Assembly (NCBI GenBank): GCA_028284565.1
Contig: JANQRM010000475.1
Span: 1 to 6,129, forward strand
DNA from: Anaerolineae bacterium
GTDB lineage: Bacteria > Chloroflexota > Anaerolineae > Aggregatilineales > Phototrophicaceae
Direction of reading: 5' to 3'
DNA: 6,129 nucleotides
Shown here one piece after another: positions 1 through 4,888 of this stretch. The notes under the pieces were generated by a model. The model made no database searches. It saw nothing but the letters and a program-made list of their open reading frames with translations, and had not been told where the DNA came from. Made by a program: the position numbers and the translations under genes. The first letter of the stretch is position 1. Each line of letters starts with the position of its first letter.

Positions 1-300
1 CCGGGCATGACAGCCGAGTCGATTGATAAGGTCGCGCGTGATCACATCACACAGGCAGGTTATGGAACCTATTTTCTGCATCGCACCGGACATGGCTTAG
101 GCTTTGATATTCATGAGCCACCCTATTTAGTGGGAGGTGATAAGACGGTCTTGGAAGAAGGCATGGTCTTTAGCATCGAGCCGGGGATTTATCTACCGGG
201 TAAATTCGGTGTTCGCATCGAGGATATTGTGACGGTGACGAGCGACGGCGCACGACGGTTTAATCTGTCGTCGCATGACCTTCGGATTATCGAATCTTAG
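1..300 (+). CDS. M24 family metallopeptidase, Xaa-Pro dipeptidase-like (C-terminal fragment, 5' end outside window)
   Basis: The reading frame is open from the first base to a TAG at 298-300, so this is the last 99 codons of a longer gene; the ATG at position 7 is internal. The fragment has the second half of the pita-bread (creatinase/aminopeptidase P) fold. [15 protein letters not shown] holds the metal-ligand His (codon 91-93) and the second conserved His (112-114). FSIEPGIY holds a metal-ligand Glu (178-180), and GVRIEDIV holds the last Glu ligand (220-222). The two metal-binding Asp residues lie upstream of the window. Family members are cytosolic dimetal enzymes that cleave the Xaa-Pro bond of dipeptides or remove an N-terminal residue before proline; a few M24 proteins are creatinases or DMSP lyases. 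The wording of the motifs favours a prolidase-like peptidase. It is separated from the next gene by 140 bases containing a promoter, so it is probably in its own transcription unit. Confidence 0.93.
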   Translation, partial: PGMTAESIDKVARDHITQAGYGTYFLHRTGHGLGFDIHEPPYLVGGDKTVLEEGMVFSIEPGIYLPGKFGVRIEDIVTVTSDGARRFNLSSHDLRIIES

Positions 301-369
301 GAGGCGATGAGTATTGATAACAGATAAATGGGTTCAGACAATTCGTCATATCCTGTAATGAATGCTTAC

Positions 370-378
370 TGATATAAT
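370..378 (+). promoter_or_regulatory. Extended -10 promoter for the gntR-led operon
   Basis: TGATATAAT is a perfect TGnTATAAT extended -10 element, with TATAAT at 373-378. No hexamer resembling TTGACA lies 16-18 bases upstream, which is normal for extended -10 promoters. Transcription would start near 384-386, leaving a leader of about 55 bases before the ATG at 441. It is the only good promoter signal ahead of the four-gene run. Confidence 0.6.
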
Positions 379-400
379 GAGACTTTTGAGAATGAAACTT
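376..400 (+). repeat. Imperfect 10-bp direct repeat at the transcription start
   Basis: AATGAGACTT (376-385) recurs as AATGAAACTT (391-400), 9 of 10 identical with a 15-base period. The first copy runs from the end of the -10 hexamer to the expected start site; the second is in the leader. The region is AT-rich, so chance is possible, but the position would suit a repressor site. Confidence 0.3.
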
Positions 401-440
401 GAACATCATGAGTAAGCATAAAGACCATCAGGAGTGAAGA

Positions 441-1175
441 ATGTCCTCAGAGTTTATGTTACAGCAGGTTAAAAAGGTTCGCATATCTGATACCGTTGTG
501 GATCAGATTTTGTCTCTCATCGAAAATGGGCAATTAAATGTCGGCGACCAACTCCCTGGTGAACGCGACCTTGTGAGTCAGCTTGGGGTTGGACGTGCAT
601 CAGTGAGGGAAGCCCTCCGCATCCTCGAAGCTCAAGGTTTGGTGGAAGTTCGTCCCGGTATCGGCACTTTTATCACCGATGATGTTGCAACTGGGGACGA
701 AGCGATTTTGCAATGGTTTCAGCAACATGCAGATGAAGTCCTGCATATGGTCGAGGTCCGCGAGGCATTGGATCGACAAGCGGCGATGCTAGCGGCTGGG
801 CGTATCTCAGCCACTCAAATCGCTGAATTGCACAAGAATATCGAACAACAATTCGCCTGTCTGCACGAAAAGGATACCGAACAATTGGTTCAGCTCGATC
901 ACAAATTTCATCATCTGATTGCTGAGGCAAGCGGGAATGAGTTACTGATGCAACTCATCACTAGCATTATTGAAGCCATGATTAACCCAAGGCGTTCTGT
1001 ATTGCATACAGCAGGGCGTGCTGAAGAATCCGTCCAGCAACATCGTGCCATCGTCTTAGCCATTGAATCAGGTGATCCACAATCGGCAGAAGTTGCAGTG
1101 CAAAATCATATTGACAGTGTCCGCTCGGCTATCTTGATGCTCAGAGACAAAAAAACACGAAAGACCAGTGACTAA
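441..1175 (+). CDS. GntR/FadR-family transcriptional regulator (FCD effector domain)
   Basis: This 244-residue protein has the usual FadR-subfamily length. Residues 12-78 form the GntR winged helix-turn-helix, with the characteristic LPGERDLVSQLGVGRASVRE (38-57), then LRILEAQGLVEVRPGIGTFI with the wing. Residues 100-230 are an all-helical FCD ligand domain. The canonical metal/effector ligands are visible: D153 and H157 (DHKFH), H201 (QQHRAI) and H223 (QNHIDS). Such proteins are dimeric cytosolic repressors released by organic acids or other small metabolites and usually control adjacent catabolic genes. The ATG at 441 is preceded by AGGAG at 430-434 with a 6-base gap, which favours it over the in-frame ATG at 456. 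A promoter with repeats lies directly upstream, consistent with autoregulation, and the gene is followed after 23 bases by three enzyme genes. The ligand cannot be predicted. Confidence 0.93.
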   Translation: MSSEFMLQQVKKVRISDTVVDQILSLIENGQLNVGDQLPGERDLVSQLGVGRASVREALRILEAQGLVEVRPGIGTFITDDVATGDEAILQWFQQHADEVLHMVEVREALDRQAAMLAAGRISATQIAELHKNIEQQFACLHEKDTEQLVQLDHKFHHLIAEASGNELLMQLITSIIEAMINPRRSVLHTAGRAEESVQQHRAIVLAIESGDPQSAEVAVQNHIDSVRSAILMLRDKKTRKTSD

Positions 1176-1198
1176 GCAATCGAAATGGATAAACCGCA

Positions 1199-2278
1199 AT
1201 GAGTGATATAGAACGTGTCGTCGTTTTAGGAGCAGGTCCGGGGGGCATGGCATGTGCCGCCGCACTCGCCAAACGGGGTTTTCATGTCGCCCTATACAAT
1301 CGCGGTCAAGAACGCATTGCCGCTATTCAACAACAAGGGGGAATCGAACTTGAAGGCGATTTAGGCGAGCATATGATTCCTGTTCCCATCATCACCACCG
1401 ACATCGCAGAAGCAATGGTTGATGCGCAACTAATCCTCATTGCCGTACCAGCCTACGGGCAAGTCACGATGCTCCAAGCCACGCTCCCTCATCTCAAAGC
1501 AGGACAAATCATTTTACTCCTCACGGGTTCCTGTGGTTCGTTGGAGGTCGCACCCTTAATCCAAGAAGCTGGACATTCGCTCGATGACGTTCTCTTGGGC
1601 GAAACGGTAACCCTCCCACAATCGGCAAGGATGGTAGGGGAGGGCAAACTCCGTATTCGACTCCCGTCTAATCTGCGAACTGCCGCTTTTCCCGGGCGCA
1701 ATACGGAACGGATGTTAGAGCAAATAGGCGACACGCTGAAGCTCTTTGCCAAACCCAATGTGCTGGACCCCGGACTCAACAACCCCAATTTCATGATCCA
1801 TCCGGCTCCCATGTTACTGAATTATGCCGCTGTTGAACGGGCTGATGGTTATCTCTCCATCATGAATGAAGGCATGACCGACGGTGTGTTACGTTGTCTT
1901 GATGCTGTCGATGAAGAGAAGATGGCATTGCAAAAAACACTCGGACTCGATGTTGTACCCATTGATGATTTGTATCGTGAGACCGGCAGTGGTCCCCATG
2001 TCTATCGGACAAAAGGGGAACCCTTCAATTTACGAGACCGCATCTGGGATCGTTACATTACCGAAGATGTTCCCTATGGGACGGTGCTGTATTCATCTTT
2101 AGGACAATTACTCGGCATACCCACACCTATTAGCGACGGCATCAATCACATCTTATCTGTTGTCGAACAACAAGATTTTTGTGCGGAAGGGCGAACTGTC
2201 GACAAGCTCGGTCTCCAAGATATGAACCTCGAACAAGTCTTACACTTTGTAGAAACAGGTGAGCGTCCTGCCAATTAA
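1199..2278 (+). CDS. NAD(P)-dependent octopine/nopaline dehydrogenase-family oxidoreductase
   Basis: This 359-residue protein begins with a Rossmann fold: VVVLGAGPGGMACAAALAKRG holds the dinucleotide-binding glycines at G11, G13, G15 and G16. LILIAVPAYGQ (78-88) is the following strand and turn. The C-terminal helical domain matches the opine dehydrogenase fold: NNPNFMIHPAPMLLN (194-208) carries the conserved His (H201) and Asn, followed by YLSIMNEGMTDGVLRCLDAV and, near the end, RYITEDVPYGT and LGQLLGIPTP. Characterised relatives reductively condense an amino acid with a 2-oxo acid, or run the reverse oxidation; many bacterial members have no known substrate. The ATG overlaps the stop of a five-codon reading frame (1185-1202) and has only a weak ribosome site, so translation may be coupled to upstream traffic. 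It lies 23 bases after the regulator and 18 before the LLM gene. Family assignment is firm; substrate and direction are unknown. Confidence 0.87.
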   Translation: MSDIERVVVLGAGPGGMACAAALAKRGFHVALYNRGQERIAAIQQQGGIELEGDLGEHMIPVPIITTDIAEAMVDAQLILIAVPAYGQVTMLQATLPHLKAGQIILLLTGSCGSLEVAPLIQEAGHSLDDVLLGETVTLPQSARMVGEGKLRIRLPSNLRTAAFPGRNTERMLEQIGDTLKLFAKPNVLDPGLNNPNFMIHPAPMLLNYAAVERADGYLSIMNEGMTDGVLRCLDAVDEEKMALQKTLGLDVVPIDDLYRETGSGPHVYRTKGEPFNLRDRIWDRYITEDVPYGTVLYSSLGQLLGIPTPISDGINHILSVVEQQDFCAEGRTVDKLGLQDMNLEQVLHFVETGERPAN

Positions 2279-2296
2279 TTTGAAGGGATCAGAAAT

Positions 2297-3301
2297 ATGA
2301 AATTCGGGTTTGGTTTTGTCCCACGCATGCCCATTGACGATAGCCTCAAGGTTGTTCAGCGTGGAGAGGAACTCGGCTTTGACATGATCTGGATACCTGA
2401 CCAGACCTTCTATCGTGACCCTTTTCTTATAATGGGCGTCTGGGCGGCACATACCACATCTGTCGAATTTATGATTGGTGTAACCAACCCGTATACCCGC
2501 CATCCCGCACAGGTCGCGCGAACCATTGCCACCGTCGATGAAATCAGCGGCGGACGGGTGAATCTAGGGATTGGTGCGGGCAACCGACGGGAGTTGTTGT
2601 TGCCCATGGGCTATGAGCAGACCTCTGCCGCCAATCGCTGTCGCGATATGACCACCATTGTCCGTGCCTTACTTCATGGTGAAACTGTCGAGTATCGAAG
2701 TGACTACTTTGTCGCAGATGGTATTAAGCTATCTTGGCAACTCACCCGTCCCGACATACCCATCTATATCGCGGCACGAGGGGCTTTAACGCTGGCAGTC
2801 GCTGGAGAAGTCGCGGATGGCGCCGTGGTTGGTGCGCTAGTATCTCCAGATGGGCTTGATTATGCTTTTAATGCCATCCAAAGTGGAGCGCAGAAATCGA
2901 ACCGGCAAGTCAGTGACATTGCCACCGTCAGTTGGGTCACCTGCCGTGTTACAGATGATTGGGATTCTGTTGAGCCGGGACTTAAGCGGAGTGTCGCGCA
3001 TATTATTGGGGGTGCACCTATTCCTTTGCTTAAAGCGATTGGCTTAGATGAAGATTATATTTCCGCGATCAAAGCAACCTACCACGAAGGTGGACAAGAA
3101 GCCGCGGCAGAGCATGTCACAGAGCATGAAATTGATATGCTCACCATCGTCGGTAGTGCCGATAAAGTCACCAGAAAAATCAAAGCATTGGAAAAGCGCG
3201 GGGTCGGTCAAGTTGGAGTCCTACTGACAGAATCCGACGCCGACTCATGTATCGAAGTGATTGAGCGATTAGCCCACGATGTCATGCCCCAATTTCGCTA
3301 A
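2297..3301 (+). CDS. LLM-class (luciferase-like) flavin/F420-dependent oxidoreductase, Mer-like
   Basis: This 334-residue TIM-barrel protein of the bacterial luciferase family starts with the typical first strand MKFGFGFVPR and then EELGFDMIWIPDQ. The stretch GVTNPYTRHPAQVARTIATV (61-80) followed by DEISGGRVNLGIGAG (81-95) resembles F420-dependent methylenetetrahydromethanopterin reductase (Mer) and related F420 enzymes. IPIYIAARGA follows near residue 154, as usual for the family. Members use FMN or F420 for monooxygenation or hydride transfer; sequence alone does not separate these here. AAGGGA at 2283-2288, 8 bases before the ATG, supports the start. It sits between the opine-dehydrogenase-like gene (gap 18) and the deacetylase-like gene (gap 14), evidently in the same operon. 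A role in oxidising the operon's substrate is an inference; the specific reaction is not known. Confidence 0.9.
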   Translation: MKFGFGFVPRMPIDDSLKVVQRGEELGFDMIWIPDQTFYRDPFLIMGVWAAHTTSVEFMIGVTNPYTRHPAQVARTIATVDEISGGRVNLGIGAGNRRELLLPMGYEQTSAANRCRDMTTIVRALLHGETVEYRSDYFVADGIKLSWQLTRPDIPIYIAARGALTLAVAGEVADGAVVGALVSPDGLDYAFNAIQSGAQKSNRQVSDIATVSWVTCRVTDDWDSVEPGLKRSVAHIIGGAPIPLLKAIGLDEDYISAIKATYHEGGQEAAAEHVTEHEIDMLTIVGSADKVTRKIKALEKRGVGQVGVLLTESDADSCIEVIERLAHDVMPQFR

Positions 3302-3315
3302 TTGATGGCTTCACC

Positions 3316-4296
3316 ATGTCTCAATCTCCATCCGTAGCCTTGACCTTTGAAGTCGGTGGCGACCCCCGCATCGCAGAGCAAATGCTAGACATTCTGCGGG
3401 ATGAACAGGTCAGTACCACCATGTTTGTGGTTGGCAAGTGGATACAGCAACATCCGCATCTCATTAAACGCATGGTCGCCGACGGACATGAAATTGGCAA
3501 TCATAGCTACTCGCATCCCAATATGACCGAATTAGACGAAGCACACATTGCCGATGAGCTAATTCAAACGGATCAATTAGTTCAAGACTTAACGGGGCAA
3601 CGCGCATTCCCATGGTTTCGCCCACCCTATGGCGCGATGAATGCCCGAATTGCAGAGATAGTTAAAGCGAATGGCTACCACCTGATTCAACGTGATGCTG
3701 TTGATGGAGGGCATTACCCGCTAACTACTACAGCAGAAAGCATCCAACAACGCACATTCGAGCAAGCGCAGGATCAAGCTGTCATCACCTATCATATCCA
3801 CAACACCAAAACACTAAGCATCTTACCTGAAATAATCCGAGAGCTAAGACGGAGAGGCTTCCAATTTGTCACCTTGTCCATGTTGGACAATATCCTGGCA
3901 TATACTCCTCGGCGTTCTGATTGTCGGTCACAAAACATTGACCACGGCTATTTGCAGGTTCTATCTTCAACTGCCTCGGCATGGTCGATGAATCTGCTCG
4001 ACTACGGCACACGCGAGGGTCTGGTGACCTCAGACTCCATTCAACTTGCAAACACGGAAAATTACAAATTGAGTCTCTTGGTTGGCAAACAACACTCAGA
4101 GTTACTGTCCCAAAACACGACAAGGCATGTATTGATTATCAATGGGTCAGCCGAATTGCGTTTTACCCAAGCCGATACGAAAACCGCATTGATGAAAGCC
4201 GTCGCTCAGCGTGGAGAAATCCTCTTATGGGAAAAGCAAACCAACGTCGCGATCAAAAGTGATGATGCGTGCCTAATTCTGTTGATTGTGGGGTGA
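3316..4296 (+). CDS. Polysaccharide deacetylase (NodB-fold) family hydrolase with a C-terminal cupin-like extension
   Basis: Residues 5-190 form a NodB homology domain. Motif 2, GNHSYSH (61-67), gives the metal ligands H63 and H67; motif 3 is RPPYG (102-106); D127/D130 in QRDAVDGG lie near motif 4; H160 in ITYHIHN is motif 5. Motif 1 is unusual: TFEVGGD (10-16) replaces TFDDG, so the catalytic Asp is Glu and the usual second Asp is Val, resembling the TFDAGAD variant seen in some relatives. The family removes acyl groups from N-acetylated sugars or opens cyclic amides/imides using one divalent metal. There is no signal peptide, so a cytosolic small-molecule substrate is likelier than cell wall. 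Residues about 205-326 are extra; the strand pattern around RHVLIINGSAEL (270-281) and RGEILLWEK suggests a cupin-like barrel lacking the metal histidines. The start follows the previous stop by 14 bases, with no clear ribosome site, implying coupling. Confidence 0.86.
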   Translation: MSQSPSVALTFEVGGDPRIAEQMLDILRDEQVSTTMFVVGKWIQQHPHLIKRMVADGHEIGNHSYSHPNMTELDEAHIADELIQTDQLVQDLTGQRAFPWFRPPYGAMNARIAEIVKANGYHLIQRDAVDGGHYPLTTTAESIQQRTFEQAQDQAVITYHIHNTKTLSILPEIIRELRRRGFQFVTLSMLDNILAYTPRRSDCRSQNIDHGYLQVLSSTASAWSMNLLDYGTREGLVTSDSIQLANTENYKLSLLVGKQHSELLSQNTTRHVLIINGSAELRFTQADTKTALMKAVAQRGEILLWEKQTNVAIKSDDACLILLIVG

Positions 4297-4301
4297 CCCA
4301 G

Positions 4302-4643
4302 AAAAGATAAGCTACAAAGCACTTTGTCGAGGCTGTTTTCGGTGGAATGAAGTCACAACCGCGGGTTTTGGTGACCGATGATCTCATTATTTACAACATT
4401 AGCTCTCGGTAACTGGTCCCGGATGTCGATCATCGACGCAATAAGTATTTGAACAATCGAGCCGAGAATTCACATCAACCTCCACGGCGACGAGAACGGC
4501 ATATGAAACGTTTCAAATCAAGCGGCCAAGCTCAATTATTTCTATCTGTTTTCCTTGTCATTTATCACTATTTTCATCCCAAGAATCACCAATTTCAAGC
4601 CACTCAAAATTGCCATCAGCTTGACCTGTGTTGCCATACTTAG
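4302..4643 (+). pseudogene. IS6-family transposase remnant (C-terminal half, stop-interrupted)
   Basis: One frame reads collinearly with the C-terminal catalytic half of IS6-family DDE transposases. ATKHFVEAVFGGMKSQPRVL is followed by VTDDLIIYN (normally VTDKL..Y, with the second catalytic Asp), then LVPDVDHRRNKYL and the family hallmark NNRAENSHQPPRRRER (the last catalytic Glu is in AENSH), then MKRFKSSGQAQLFLS. Two in-frame TAA codons break it, at 4308-4310 and 4410-4412; the second stands where relatives read R-E-L, so GAA to TAA is the likely change. The N-terminal HTH and first catalytic Asp are absent. After about 4590 similarity fades; LTCVA in the next frame (about 4621-4635) resembles the usual transposase tail, hinting at a deletion with frameshift. 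It is a dead fragment of an insertion sequence, beginning within a few bases of the upstream gene's stop codon. A TTG at 4449 opens a 64-codon frame, but this is not a real gene. Confidence 0.82.
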
Positions 4644-4797
4644 TCTCAATTTATTACTTAGACTTCACGAATCTGTAACCTCATCTTGTCTCCTACTTCT
4701 TATTCGCGTTAACTTGACAACGCCTTCACTGTTGTACTCCCTATCTTCATTGAATAACCACAAACATAGAATTTCCGCTACAAAGCCTACATCAAGA

Positions 4798-4817
4798 GGG
4801 GGTGGGGAATAGGTGGG
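4798..4817 (+). other. G-rich tract, possible G-quadruplex
   Basis: Guanine runs of 5 (4798-4802), 4 (4804-4807), 2 (4812-4813) and 3 (4815-4817) are separated by short loops. Three runs have at least three G and the fourth only two, so at best a two-tier or bulged quadruplex could form. It lies about 70 bases before the kinase start codon on the coding strand. Confidence 0.3.
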
Positions 4818-4854
4818 AGTTTCTCAGTTTGTGCCAAAAATAGGGTATCTTTGA

Positions 4855-4868
4855 GGCAAGGTTGCAAA
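4855..4868 (+). repeat. IS6-family terminal-inverted-repeat-like motif
   Basis: GGCAAGGTTGCAAA differs at two positions from the IS26 terminal repeat GGCACTGTTGCAAA (recalled from knowledge of the family). It lies 212 bases after the transposase remnant, but is oriented like a left end pointing into the kinase gene, not like the right end expected for the remnant. It may be a relic of another or inverted copy, or chance. Confidence 0.3.
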
Positions 4869-4888
4869 TGAAGTGTTAGGGCGTGCTG

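Larger units (their letters stand above)
362..419. repeat. 9-bp inverted repeat (arms 362-370 and 411-419) bracketing the promoter
   Basis: ATGCTTACT at 362-370 and AGTAAGCAT at 411-419 are exact reverse complements, 40 bases apart. The left arm abuts and overlaps by one base the extended -10 element; the right arm lies in the untranslated leader, 21 bases before the start codon. Because the left arm is upstream of the expected transcription start, it is unlikely to be an RNA hairpin and fits two half-sites bound by a dimeric or looping regulator. The adjacent FCD regulator is the obvious candidate, by inference only. The repeat does not match the FadR-type TGGT-N3-ACCA operator. Confidence 0.45.
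4644..4888. other. Gene-free spacer between IS remnant and kinase gene
   Basis: No coding frame here shows family resemblance. The first 150 bases are AT- and pyrimidine-rich and may be residual insertion-sequence DNA. A perfect TTGACA at 4714-4719 has no acceptable -10 at the right distance. A G-rich tract (4798-4817) and an IS6-end-like motif (4855-4868) lie just before the kinase gene. No convincing terminator or promoter was found, though the kinase gene's promoter must lie here or upstream. Confidence 0.6.

Noticed and set aside
328..372. Fourteen-codon frame from ATG 328 to TGA 370-372
   Set aside because: It has no ribosome site, lies upstream of the predicted transcription start, and its sequence shows no recognisable feature.
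673..930. Minus-strand frame inside the regulator gene
   Set aside because: It is antisense to a clear GntR/FCD coding region and has no recognisable domain; the same applies to the other minus-strand frames (1068-1265, 1489-1812, 2240-2607, 3869-4123, 5656-5853).
4314..4327. Palindrome ACAAAG-CA-CTTTGT as a terminator after the deacetylase gene
   Set aside because: The loop is only two bases, there is no following T run, and the stretch lies within sequence that aligns to the IS6 transposase.
4714..4747. Perfect TTGACA (4714-4719) as a -35 element for the kinase gene
   Set aside because: The nearest TATAAT-like hexamers (4735-4740 and 4742-4747) are at spacings of 15 and 22 bases and match poorly; it is also about 170 bases before the start codon.
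4555..4812. 85-codon + strand frame with a hydrophobic N-terminus, as a small membrane protein
   Set aside because: It overlaps the transposase remnant in another frame, lacks a ribosome site, and its hydrophobicity follows from the T-rich decayed DNA; only the LTCVA segment is of note, as a possible transposase tail.
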